Shown here piece by piece: positions 8,680 to 16,841 of a stretch of 38,863 nt of DNA (positions are counted from its first letter, which is position 1; the number at the start of each line of letters is the position of its first letter). The stretch is from contig JAZQDJ010000044.1 of NCBI GenBank assembly GCA_045546735.1, forward strand, positions 1 to 38,863, in the 5' to 3' direction. The position numbers were made by a program, and so were the translations under genes. The DNA comes from SVFI01 sp045546735. GTDB taxonomy: Bacteria > Bacillota > Clostridia > Lachnospirales > Lachnospiraceae. A model generated the notes under the pieces. That model searched no databases and had not been told where the DNA came from. It saw nothing but the letters and a program-made list of their open reading frames with translations.

Positions 8680-8724
8680 GACGCACAGGTTTTGGAGGAA
8701 ATCTTCCCTGAAAATCTGTGCGTC
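8680..8724 (-). terminator. Probable terminator after uvrA
   Basis: A nine-pair perfect stem (GACGCACAG / CTGTGCGTC) continues after one mismatch with TTTT/AAAA and has a further GGAA/TTCC pairing in the loop. The tail on the minus strand (TTTGTCCTTGTTT) is only moderately T-rich. It lies about 80 bases past the uvrA stop and ends the uvrB...uvrA unit just before the mreB promoter. The gene-free stretch 8507-8802 holds only this hairpin, the mreB promoter and the mreB leader. Confidence 0.65.
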
Positions 8725-8802
8725 CATGCCTTGATATACTGCTTTCAGTCAACTTGTTCGTTAATATTATCGGCCAATTCTTTGAAAACCTTTAGAGCAT
8801 TT

Positions 8803-11637
8803 TTATCTTTCGAGCATTTTTTTAATATAAATTCCTGTGTAGGATCCCGGAACAGCAGCTACTTCCTCAGGTGTTCCTTTTGCAATAATCTCGCCGCCGT
8901 TCTCACCGCCTTCCGGACCGATATCAATAATATAGTCCGCCGTCTTAATCACATCGAGATTGTGTTCAATGACAAGCACGGTATTTCCACCCTCCGTCAA
9001 TCTGTGCAAGATTTCCACAAGCTTGTGTACATCCGCAAAGTGAAGCCCTGTTGTCGGCTCATCTAATATATAAATGGTTTTTCCCGTGCTGCGCTTCGAA
9101 AGCTCTGTCGCAAGCTTAACACGCTGTGCCTCTCCGCCGGAAAGCGTTGTCGACGGCTGTCCGAGCTGCACATAGGAAAGTCCCACATCATAAAGCGTCT
9201 GTATTTTACGGTGGATCTGCGGAAGATTCTCAAAGAAAGTAAGCGCTTCCTCCACCGTCATTGCCAGTACATCCGCAATGCTTTTACCTTTGTATTTTAC
9301 ATCGAGCGTTTCTCTGTTGTAACGCTTTCCGCCGCAGACTTCACAAGGAACATAAACATCCGGAAGGAAATGCATCTCTATCTTGAGAATACCGTCTCCG
9401 CTGCAGGCCTCACAGCGTCCGCCCTTGACATTAAAACTGAAACGCCCCTTTTTATATCCTTTTGCCTTTGCATCCTGCGTAGAAGCAAATAAATCACGGA
9501 TCTGGTCAAACACCCCTGTATAGGTCGCAGGATTGGAACGCGGCGTCCTTCCGATCGGCGACTGATCAATATTAATCACTTTATCAAGCTGATCAATCCC
9601 TTTAATTGCTTTGTGTTTGCCCGGAATTGTGAGTGCGCGGTTCAAATCATGCGCCAGTCTTTTGTAAATAATTTCATTGACAAGCGATGACTTTCCGGAG
9701 CCGGAAACTCCTGTTACACAAGTCATAACTCCAAGCGGGATGTCAACATTTACATTTTTCAGATTATTCTCTGCTGCTCCGGTTACCTTAAGGTAACCCG
9801 TTGCCCGTTTACGCATCTTAGGAACCGGAATTTTTTTCTCACCGCTTAAGTATTGTCCCGTCACAGACTCCGGCACCTTCATAATGTCTTCCGCACGTCC
9901 CTCGGCAATGACTTCTCCGCCGTGGCTTCCTGCCCCCGGCCCGATATCTACAATCCAGTCTGCCTCGCGCATGGTATCCTCATCATGTTCTACCACAAGA
10001 AGCGTATTTCCAAGGTCGCGAAGACGTTTCAGCGCTGCCAGCAGCTTGTCATTATCTCTTTGATGCAGACCGATGCTCGGTTCATCCAAAATATAGCACA
10101 CTCCCACAAGGCCGGAACCAATCTGCGTTGCAAGACGGATACGTTGTGCCTCACCGCCCGAAAGAGTTCCCGTCGCACGCGAAAGTGACAAATATTCCAG
10201 TCCGACATTCACCAAAAATCCAACGCGGTTTCGAATCTCTTTAATAATTCTTCTTCCGATGAGCTGCTGCTGTTCTGTCAGCTCCAAGTTTTCCAAAAAT
10301 TCATGGAGCCTCCGGATAGACATAGACGTAATTTCATGTATATTTTTATCTGCAATCGTCACAGCAAGAGATTCTTTTTTCAGACGCATTCCGCCGCACT
10401 CTTCACACGGTGTAATGCTCATAAACGCTTCATACTCCTGCTTCATTGTCTCGGAACCGGTCTCGCGGTAGCGGCGGTTCATATTTTTAATCAAGCCCTC
10501 AAACGCAACCGGATAAACACCTTTTCCGCGCTGTCCCTCATAGTAAACATCGACTTCTTCCCCGCCAGTACCGTGAATCAGCACACGGCGCACTTCCTCC
10601 GGATAATCCTGAAACGGTGTGTCCAGGCTGAAATTGTATCTCTTACAAAGCGCCTGCAAAATCGCATTCGTAAAGCTTCCCTTTTGATAGCACGACTGCC
10701 ACCCCATCGCCACAATCGCACCTTCATTGATACTGAGCGACTCATCCGGAATCATAAGTTCTGTCGCAAACTCCATCTTATATCCAAGACCGAAACAACA
10801 CGGACACGCGCCGAACGGATTATTGAACGAAAAACTGCGCGGCTCAATCTCATCAATACTGACACCGCAATCCGGACACGAAAAACTCTGGCTGAAATTC
10901 ATCGCCTCTCCTTCACCGGTATCGACAACAAGAAGACCTTCTGCCAGTTCAAGAGCATTTTCCACAGAACCTGTCAAACGTTTTTCAATACCTTCTTTCA
11001 TCACCAGACGGTCCACCACAATTTCGATCGTATGTTTAATATTTTTATCGAGCTTTATTTCCTCGGAAAGTTCATACATGTTTCCGTCAATACGCACACG
11101 GACATAACCGCTTCTCTTTGCACGGTCAAGCACCTTGACATGTTCTCCCTTGCGCCCGCGGACAATCGGCGCCAAAACCTGCAGCTTTGTGCGCTCCGGA
11201 AGCGTCATAATCTGGTCCACCATTTGGTCAACCGTCTGCTTCGCAATGACTTTTCCGCACTTCGGACAATGTGGCGTTCCGACACGCGCATACAACAATC
11301 GGAAATAGTCATAAATCTCCGTCACGGTTCCGACCGTAGAACGCGGATTGCGGTTCGTCGACTTCTGGTCAATAGAAATCGCCGGCGAAAGCCCTTCAAT
11401 ATTTTCCACATCCGGTTTCTCCATCTGACCGAGAAACATACGCGCATACGAAGACAGAGACTCCATATAGCGCCTTTGTCCCTCCGCATAAATCGTATCA
11501 AATGCAAGTGACGATTTTCCCGAACCGGAAAGTCCGGTCAAAACAACCAACTCATTTCTCGGAATATTCAAATCAATATTTTTCAAATTGTGCTCTTTGG
11601 CACCTCTTATTTTGATAAATTCTTTTTTCTCGCTCAT
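8803..11637 (-). CDS. uvrA: Excinuclease ABC subunit UvrA
   Basis: DNA-damage recognition ATPase of nucleotide excision repair; it works with UvrB and UvrC. At 944 residues it is full length. It has two ABC modules, with Walker A motifs GLSGSGKSS near residue 35 and GVSGSGKSS in the second half. Both carry signature motifs (TLSGGEAQR twice), and both end in DEP Walker B regions. Zinc-binding cysteines are visible (CPKCG, CPDCG, the CEECGG insertion, and the C-terminal CEACSGDG...CEVCGG finger). It lies 21 bases downstream of a DHHW/AlgX-like gene and is separated from uvrB by two envelope-modification genes, which is unusual because uvrB-uvrA are often adjacent. It probably depends on the uvrB promoter. 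Confidence 0.97.
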   Translation of the reverse strand: MSEKKEFIKIRGAKEHNLKNIDLNIPRNELVVLTGLSGSGKSSLAFDTIYAEGQRRYMESLSSYARMFLGQMEKPDVENIEGLSPAISIDQKSTNRNPRSTVGTVTEIYDYFRLLYARVGTPHCPKCGKVIAKQTVDQMVDQIMTLPERTKLQVLAPIVRGRKGEHVKVLDRAKRSGYVRVRIDGNMYELSEEIKLDKNIKHTIEIVVDRLVMKEGIEKRLTGSVENALELAEGLLVVDTGEGEAMNFSQSFSCPDCGVSIDEIEPRSFSFNNPFGACPCCFGLGYKMEFATELMIPDESLSINEGAIVAMGWQSCYQKGSFTNAILQALCKRYNFSLDTPFQDYPEEVRRVLIHGTGGEEVDVYYEGQRGKGVYPVAFEGLIKNMNRRYRETGSETMKQEYEAFMSITPCEECGGMRLKKESLAVTIADKNIHEITSMSIRRLHEFLENLELTEQQQLIGRRIIKEIRNRVGFLVNVGLEYLSLSRATGTLSGGEAQRIRLATQIGSGLVGVCYILDEPSIGLHQRDNDKLLAALKRLRDLGNTLLVVEHDEDTMREADWIVDIGPGAGSHGGEVIAEGRAEDIMKVPESVTGQYLSGEKKIPVPKMRKRATGYLKVTGAAENNLKNVNVDIPLGVMTCVTGVSGSGKSSLVNEIIYKRLAHDLNRALTIPGKHKAIKGIDQLDKVINIDQSPIGRTPRSNPATYTGVFDQIRDLFASTQDAKAKGYKKGRFSFNVKGGRCEACSGDGILKIEMHFLPDVYVPCEVCGGKRYNRETLDVKYKGKSIADVLAMTVEEALTFFENLPQIHRKIQTLYDVGLSYVQLGQPSTTLSGGEAQRVKLATELSKRSTGKTIYILDEPTTGLHFADVHKLVEILHRLTEGGNTVLVIEHNLDVIKTADYIIDIGPEGGENGGEIIAKGTPEEVAAVPGSYTGIYIKKMLER

Positions 11638-11658
11638 AACTCATCCCTTAAGTTAAAT

Positions 11659-12801
11659 TTAATCATATGTCACATTCGCCAAATTGACGTATGCATAAAG
11701 ATCATCCACAAAAGCTCTCTCTGCATTTTCAAATACAACAACGTCCGGCTTAAGCGTCTCCACATAATATTGCATCCGCTCGTAATTTTGGCGCGAAATC
11801 ATATATACTTCCCGATATCTCGGCGTAAAAAAATGTGCATTATCCTGTAAAAAGCTATCCTGTAAAATCAGAATTGTCTGGTCTGACTGCGCATTTTCAT
11901 TCACAAAATGTTGCACACTCGTACCTTCCATATGCTCTAATTTGAAAGAAAGCTCATAGTCTTGTATCGTACTGTCCCTGTAATACTGCGACGGTGTAAA
12001 TACATACACTTTCTCCTTAAGCGGAAGTGAAACAAATTCCATCGCAGTCTCTTTTACCGAAACATTGTAGTCGCCTGTATCCAAAAGCGGCACTTCCTGA
12101 TTTTCTTCCATAATCTTGACGTTCAAAATCTGCAGCGCATAGAAAGCACCATACGCATTCCAGTGCGCCGTATCATACCTTGTATTATAAAGCTGCCTGT
12201 ATTTCTTCATCTCCTGATACTCTTCAATCGGAATGACATAATCCACTCCTGCATCATCAAGCTTTCTTGCCAGCATCTCCATGATGCTTTCTTTGCTCTC
12301 ATCTACATGAATGTAATCCGGCATATACTCTCCGTAAACCGTCTTTTTATCCAGTCCCGCCAAAAAGAAAAACGGAATCCCCTGTTTTTCCAAATATTCA
12401 TCCGTGCGGTCTAAATATGTCACAAAATCATCAATGAGTTTCTCATCCGTCGCCAGATTCTGGTATGCCCGGATATAATCTTTATCTGCCGGGAACACTT
12501 CGCCGTTTTTGCCGTACATATGCATATCATCAGAAAACTCCCCGAAGACAGAATGCACCGCTGTCATGTAGGTCTGCACCGCCTCCTCACGGAAACCGAC
12601 GCGGTCTTCCACATAATGCCCGTACCATTCATTAAGTTCGCGGCTGAATCCCCAGCCCGGCCACATTGTCATACGACGATTTTCCAACGTTGAATCAATG
12701 ACCTCCGTCGTGTCAAGCATACAAAACGGAACAAAAATCATACCGACAAACGCAAGGCAGAATATGAAGTTCAGTATTTTCATTTTTTTCGTTTTCATCA
12801 T
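11659..12801 (-). CDS. DHHW/AlgX-AlgJ-like SGNH-fold protein, partner of the MBOAT acyltransferase
   Basis: Likely extracytoplasmic partner that passes acetyl groups to a cell-surface polymer after membrane export by the MBOAT protein encoded just upstream. The N-terminus has one membrane anchor or signal segment (about residues 9-28). After it comes the ENRRM...P motif typical of this family. The catalytic-type DTAHW motif is at residues 210-214 (D210, H213) and a serine in LQDSFL is near residue 316, giving a possible Ser-His-Asp set. The 380-residue length is typical. Spacing to the MBOAT gene is 21 bases. The acceptor (teichoic acid, peptidoglycan-linked glycan or exopolysaccharide) cannot be told from sequence. 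Confidence 0.85.
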   Translation of the reverse strand: MMKTKKMKILNFIFCLAFVGMIFVPFCMLDTTEVIDSTLENRRMTMWPGWGFSRELNEWYGHYVEDRVGFREEAVQTYMTAVHSVFGEFSDDMHMYGKNGEVFPADKDYIRAYQNLATDEKLIDDFVTYLDRTDEYLEKQGIPFFFLAGLDKKTVYGEYMPDYIHVDESKESIMEMLARKLDDAGVDYVIPIEEYQEMKKYRQLYNTRYDTAHWNAYGAFYALQILNVKIMEENQEVPLLDTGDYNVSVKETAMEFVSLPLKEKVYVFTPSQYYRDSTIQDYELSFKLEHMEGTSVQHFVNENAQSDQTILILQDSFLQDNAHFFTPRYREVYMISRQNYERMQYYVETLKPDVVVFENAERAFVDDLYAYVNLANVTYD

Positions 12802-12822
12802 TTTTCATTCCTTCAGCCTTAA

Positions 12823-14268
12823 TTAAAAACGGAAATAGATAAACGGATTATACGAACTGTTTATGATATACATAAAGCAAATCGCCAAAAGCACAAGCAG
12901 TCCGACACGCTTTATAATCTCCGCAAAAAACATAACGTTCTGCGGCAATTGTTTTTTCGAAATACGGTTCCAAACTACTTTCCACGGAATACAGGCCAAT
13001 AATGCAACCACCATATAGAAAGACATCTGGTTGGTCAGATAGAACCGCAGTCCGTACGCCGTAAATGCTCCCGCATTGGCTCCGAACATCACTGCAAGGT
13101 ATTCTGAAAACTGTCTAAGATCCACAATTCCGAACAATACCCAACCAAGCATCACCACAAGCATCGTATAAATCCAGCCGAGCACAGACGTTACTGCATT
13201 TGTCTTTTCCCCGACAATTCCCTTTGTCGTCAGGAATCTCTCAAGCAAAATAAAGAACCCATGCCAAACTCCCCAAAGCAAAAATCCCCAGGCTGCTCCA
13301 TGCCAGATTCCTGTAGCCAAAAATACGATTGCCAAATTTACATACACATTGCCCCTGCGGTTCCCACCAAGCGGAATGTAGAGATAATCACGGAACCATC
13401 CGGACAGTGAAATATGCCACCGGCGCCAGAATTCGCGCACCGAACGTGAGATATACGGATAGTTAAAATTCTCCATAAATTCAAATCCGAATATGCGTCC
13501 CAAACCGATTGCCATATCCGAATATCCCGAGAAATCAAAATAAATCTGTAATGTATATGCAAGCGCGCCGAGCCACGCAACCTGCGCGCTCATCGTTGCA
13601 AAGTCTCCTGTCATGATAGAGTTTGCCAATTCTCCGGTCATATTTGCAAGTATCGCTTTCTTTGCCAGACCGATGACAAAACGCTCAATTCCCGATGCAA
13701 AACGCTCGGCCGAATGCACGCGCACCCCCAATGACCCGCTTACATCTTTGTAACGCACAATCGGTCCCGCAATGAGCTGCGGAAACATGGAAATATAAAG
13801 TGCGAGACGAAACGGATTGCGCTGCGCCTCCTCACCGCGGTAAACATCGATCACATACGACAATCCCTGGAACGTATAAAACGAAATACCAATCGGAAGC
13901 GCAATCGAAAGCACCGGAATCTGCGGCAGCAATCCATGCAACATTTCCGAAGCAAATGCAAGATATTTAAATACAAACAAAATTCCGATATTGAGCAGTA
14001 CGGCAATTGCCACCGCTGTCTTTTTCTGCACGCCTGTACTTTTTTTGGACTTTTCGCCCGCATTACAATGTGCAAGCCACATACCGAGACTGTAATTTAC
14101 CAGAATCGACCCAAGCATCACCCACACAAACTTCGGCTCACCCCAGGCATAAAAGAACAAACTCATAAAAAGCAGAAAATAGTTCTTTAGCCTAGACGGC
14201 ATAAGATAATAGCCTATAATTGTTATCGGTAAAAATGCACATAAAAATATTATGGTGGAAAAAACCAT
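12823..14268 (-). CDS. MBOAT family O-acyltransferase (AlgI/DltB-like)
   Basis: Polytopic membrane acyltransferase of 481 residues with about ten or more hydrophobic segments. The family's conserved elements are present: the amphipathic FWRRWHISLSGWFRDYLYIPLGG stretch (residues ~280-302), the invariant catalytic histidine in GIWHG (H323) and a second WHG (H336). Members move acyl groups from a cytoplasmic donor across the membrane to surface glycans. The AlgI branch is favoured over DltB because its neighbour is a DHHW/AlgX-type protein and no dltA, dltC or dltD is present. Its ATG begins two bases after the uvrB stop, with GAGGG inside the uvrB end as ribosome site, so its translation is tied to uvrB. 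Confidence 0.9.
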   Translation of the reverse strand: MVFSTIIFLCAFLPITIIGYYLMPSRLKNYFLLFMSLFFYAWGEPKFVWVMLGSILVNYSLGMWLAHCNAGEKSKKSTGVQKKTAVAIAVLLNIGILFVFKYLAFASEMLHGLLPQIPVLSIALPIGISFYTFQGLSYVIDVYRGEEAQRNPFRLALYISMFPQLIAGPIVRYKDVSGSLGVRVHSAERFASGIERFVIGLAKKAILANMTGELANSIMTGDFATMSAQVAWLGALAYTLQIYFDFSGYSDMAIGLGRIFGFEFMENFNYPYISRSVREFWRRWHISLSGWFRDYLYIPLGGNRRGNVYVNLAIVFLATGIWHGAAWGFLLWGVWHGFFILLERFLTTKGIVGEKTNAVTSVLGWIYTMLVVMLGWVLFGIVDLRQFSEYLAVMFGANAGAFTAYGLRFYLTNQMSFYMVVALLACIPWKVVWNRISKKQLPQNVMFFAEIIKRVGLLVLLAICFMYIINSSYNPFIYFRF

Positions 14269-14270
14269 GG

Positions 14271-16259
14271 TTATCCCTCTATTTCATGTAAATGTTTTTT
14301 CAGTTCCATCATCTGATCACGAAGCTGTGCTGCCGTCTCAAAATCAAGGTCTGCAGCAGCCTTCTGCATCTGTTTTTGTACCTTCTTAATCAATTCAATC
14401 AACTCATCCGCACTCATGGACTCGACATCTTTTTCCATGCGGGTATCCTTCGAATCAACCTTCTTCGAAATACTGATCAGGTCACGTATTTCTTTCTTAA
14501 CCGACTGCGGTGTAATTCCGTGCTCACGGTTATATTCATCCTGAATCCTGCGGCGTCTCTCCGTCTCCTCAATCGCACTCTTCATCGAGTCGGTCATCGT
14601 ATCTGCATACATAATTACATGACCGTTTACATTACGCGCCGCACGTCCGATGGTCTGCACGAGTGAAGTTCGCGAACGCAAAAAGCCTTCTTTATCCGCA
14701 TCCAAAATTGCCACAAGTGATATCTCCGGAATGTCAAGTCCCTCTCTCAGAAGGTTAATACCGACAAGCACATCAAAGACATCCATACGCATATCACGGA
14801 TAATCTCCGCACGCTCCAGCGTATCAATGTCAGAATGCAGGTACTTCACGCGGATACCAACCTCTTTCATATAGTCGGTCAAGTCCTCCGCCATCTTCTT
14901 CGTCAGCGTTGTGACAAGCACTTTATTTTTATTGGCCGTCTCTTTTTTTACCTCGGCAATCAGATCGTCAATCTGACCTTCGACCGGACGCACGTCCACC
15001 TCCGGGTCTAAAAGTCCGGTCGGACGGATTACCTGCTCGACACGCAAAAGCTCATGCTCTGCCTCATACTCTGCCGGCGTTGCAGACACAAACAAAAGCT
15101 GGTCAATTTTATTTTCAAACTCTTCAAAATTCAGCGGACGGTTATCGAGCGCCGACGGAAGACGAAATCCATAATCCACAAGCGTCGTCTTACGCGAACG
15201 GTCTCCATGGAACATCGCACGAATCTGCGGAACCGTCATATGCGACTCATCGATAATAATCAGATAATCATCCTTAAAATAATCCATCAGAGTCATCGGC
15301 GTCTCGCCCTCCGCCATTCCGTTCAGATGGCGGGAATAGTTCTCAATACCGGAACAAAATCCTGTCTCCATCAACATCTCAACATCAAAATTCGTACGCT
15401 CGCTGATACGCTGCGCCTCCAAAAGTTTGTCCTCGCCCTTGAAGTATTTTACCTGCTGCTCCATCTCTTTTTCAATCTCTCCGCAGGCATGTAAAATCTT
15501 CTCCCGCGGAACCACATAATGCGAAGCCGGAAAAATAGAAATATGATTGAGTATCGCATGCACTTCACCTGTCAGTCCGTCCACCTCTGCGATGCGGTCA
15601 ATCTCATCCCCGAAAAACTCGACACGGATAATATAATCACTTCCCTGCGCCGGATTGATTTCCAGCACGTCGCCGCGCACCCGGAAACATCCGCGGTCCA
15701 AGTCCAAATCATTCCTGTCATACTGAATCTCAATCAGTTCATGAATAACGTCATCGCGATCCTTAATCATACCCGGACGAAGCGACACCATCATGTTCAT
15801 ATAGTCATCCGGACTACCGATACCGTAAATACACGACACGGAAGCCACGACAACAACATCACGGCGCTCTGCCAAAGAAGCCGTCGCCGAAAGGCGGAGC
15901 TTGTCAATCTCATCGTTAATCGAAGAATCCTTTTCAATATAAGTATCTGTCGAAGGCACATACGCCTCCGGCTGATAGTAATCATAATAGGACACGAAAT
16001 ACTCAACTGCATTTTCCGGGAAAAATTCTTTAAACTCACCGTAAAGCTGTCCCGCAAGCGTTTTGTTATGTGCAATCACAAGCGTCGGCTTATTCAGCGC
16101 AGCGATAATATTGGCCATCGTGAATGTCTTTCCGGAGCCGGTCACACCGAGCAGTGTCTGAAATTGATTTCCTTCTTTAAACCCCGTAGCCAGCGCCTCG
16201 ATTGCCTGCGGCTGATCACCGGTCGGCTGATACGCGGAGTGCAAGATAAATTTATCCAT
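14271..16259 (-). CDS. uvrB: Excinuclease ABC subunit UvrB
   Basis: Central helicase-like subunit of nucleotide excision repair. The 662-residue protein has Walker A (GVTGSGKTF, residues ~38-46) and the DNA-clamping β-hairpin region (YYDYYQPEAYVP). It also has the DESH box, helicase motifs V-VI (TIGRAARNVNGHVIMYAD) and the C-terminal UVR motif that contacts UvrC (DLDFETAAQLRDQMMELK). The start is well set by AAGGAG four bases before the ATG. A promoter with an overlapping LexA-like box lies immediately upstream. It heads a unit of uvrB, MBOAT, DHHW and uvrA. Confidence 0.97.
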   Translation of the reverse strand: MDKFILHSAYQPTGDQPQAIEALATGFKEGNQFQTLLGVTGSGKTFTMANIIAALNKPTLVIAHNKTLAGQLYGEFKEFFPENAVEYFVSYYDYYQPEAYVPSTDTYIEKDSSINDEIDKLRLSATASLAERRDVVVVASVSCIYGIGSPDDYMNMMVSLRPGMIKDRDDVIHELIEIQYDRNDLDLDRGCFRVRGDVLEINPAQGSDYIIRVEFFGDEIDRIAEVDGLTGEVHAILNHISIFPASHYVVPREKILHACGEIEKEMEQQVKYFKGEDKLLEAQRISERTNFDVEMLMETGFCSGIENYSRHLNGMAEGETPMTLMDYFKDDYLIIIDESHMTVPQIRAMFHGDRSRKTTLVDYGFRLPSALDNRPLNFEEFENKIDQLLFVSATPAEYEAEHELLRVEQVIRPTGLLDPEVDVRPVEGQIDDLIAEVKKETANKNKVLVTTLTKKMAEDLTDYMKEVGIRVKYLHSDIDTLERAEIIRDMRMDVFDVLVGINLLREGLDIPEISLVAILDADKEGFLRSRTSLVQTIGRAARNVNGHVIMYADTMTDSMKSAIEETERRRRIQDEYNREHGITPQSVKKEIRDLISISKKVDSKDTRMEKDVESMSADELIELIKKVQKQMQKAAADLDFETAAQLRDQMMELKKHLHEIEG

Positions 16260-16278
16260 AATTCTCCTTTTTCCTATC

Positions 16279-16290
16279 GAATATATGTTC
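16279..16290 (-). promoter_or_regulatory. LexA-like SOS box at the uvrB promoter
   Basis: The 12-mer GAACATATATTC (minus strand) matches the Firmicute LexA/DinR core GAAC-N4-GTTC with one mismatch. With flanks, 12 of 14 bases agree with CGAACATATGTTCG when read on the plus strand. It lies just downstream of the putative -10, about 20-30 bases before the start codon, the place expected for a repressor of uvrB. This agrees with the known SOS control of uvrB in Firmicutes. lexA itself is not in view. Confidence 0.6.
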
Positions 16291-16296
16291 TAATAT

Positions 16297-16305
16297 AGTA
16301 TACCA
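16297..16305 (-). promoter_or_regulatory. Extended -10 promoter element for uvrB
   Basis: TGGTATACT on the minus strand is an extended -10 (TGN plus TATACT). No good -35 is seen at 17 bases; an overlapping TTTTCA-16-TATATT pair is a weaker alternative. The predicted start of transcription falls within the LexA-like box. Confidence 0.5.
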
Positions 16306-16374
16306 CAAAAATCTGAAAAGTATAGTGGCAATTCAGCCTGATTCCGCTTGTTTTCCCGAGACAAAACGATAGAT

Positions 16375-16396
16375 TATCCCGGAAATTGCCCGGAAA
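16375..16396 (+). repeat. Two adjacent 11-bp units, inverted relative to the 16644 array
   Basis: TATCCCGGAAA and TTGCCCGGAAA lie head to tail. Each is the reverse complement of the 11-bp consensus of the array at 16644-16731. The 13-mer CCCGGAAATTGCC (16378-16390) is exactly the reverse complement of GGCAATTTCCGGG at 16683-16695. Confidence 0.65.
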
Positions 16397-16420
16397 TCAT
16401 ATATACCAATACTTATTCTG

Positions 16421-16620
16421 GCAATATATATGTAAATTTTTGCAGCAAAATCATCTATGATTTTTGTATTTCACAAATATATATGTAAAAACAAGCAGTT
16501 TCGCGCCGACTTTGGTTGACATAATGTGTTTCCGTCGTTTTTCACTCTTATTTTTCCTATATATCACTTTAAAAATCAAGTCCTATCTGAAAATCGCTCA
16601 AAAAAATACATATATATTGC
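16421..16620. repeat. Inverted and direct copies of an AATATATATGTA motif
   Basis: GCAATATATATGTA (16421-16434) recurs exactly inverted at 16607-16620. AATATATATGTAAA (16423-16436) recurs directly at 16476-16489. A small palindrome, AAAATCAT-CT-ATGATTTT, lies between the two direct copies. The flanking bases also align between the inverted copies. Together with the 11-bp units this suggests two diverged inverted copies of one element. No protein-coding gene is supported in 16306-16782. Confidence 0.55.
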
Positions 16621-16643
16621 ACTATAATATTTCATTCTATATG

Positions 16644-16731
16644 TTTCCCGACAAATCATCGGCAATTTCCCGACAAACCATCGGCAATTTCCGGGCATAT
16701 CCCGGACATATTCCCGCCACTTTCCGCAAAA
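16644..16731 (+). repeat. Array of about eight 11-bp phased repeats
   Basis: The stretch divides into 11-base units, approximately TTTCCCGACAA, ATCATCGGCAA, TTTCCCGACAA, ACCATCGGCAA, TTTCCGGGCAT, ATCCCGGACAT, ATTCCCGCCAC and a degenerate last unit. The first four make two 22-bp tandem copies (16644-16665 and 16666-16687) differing at one base. A period of 11 bp is close to one DNA turn, so each unit would present the same face of the helix. It lies between the ABC-operon terminator and the uvrB promoter. Confidence 0.7.
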
Positions 16732-16782
16732 TCATACAAACATCTCCACAAATATCCCATAAGCAAATCCACACAAAACACC

Positions 16783-16819
16783 GAAAGGTCTTGGAAACCA
16801 AACTGCCCCAAGACCTTTC
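16783..16819 (-). terminator. Rho-independent terminator of the LysR-ABC importer operon
   Basis: A perfect 12-pair stem (GAAAGGTCTTGG / CCAAGACCTTTC) has a 13-base loop. On the minus strand it is followed by a moderately T-rich GGTGTTTTGTG. It begins 22 bases past the stop of the ABC ATPase. Confidence 0.75.
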
Positions 16820-16841
16820 ACAAACCTTTTACACACTTATT

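Noticed and set aside
10303..11511. Long plus-strand open frame (402 codons)
   Set aside because: Lies wholly opposite uvrA; composition is the usual antisense shadow of a conserved gene, with no ribosome site and no family resemblance.
12823..14268. MBOAT protein as DltB
   Set aside because: No dltA, dltC or dltD neighbours; the DHHW/AlgX-like partner supports the O-acetylation branch instead.
15519..16298. Plus-strand open frame of 259 codons
   Set aside because: Opposite uvrB and its promoter; arginine/histidine-rich antisense shadow.
16644..16731. Tandem repeats as a CRISPR array
   Set aside because: Units are 11/22 bp with no spacers, and no cas genes are present.
16741..16776. TCTCCACA and AATCCACA words as DnaA boxes / origin
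   Set aside because: Each has a mismatch to the core DnaA box, there are only two, and no origin-type genes are nearby.
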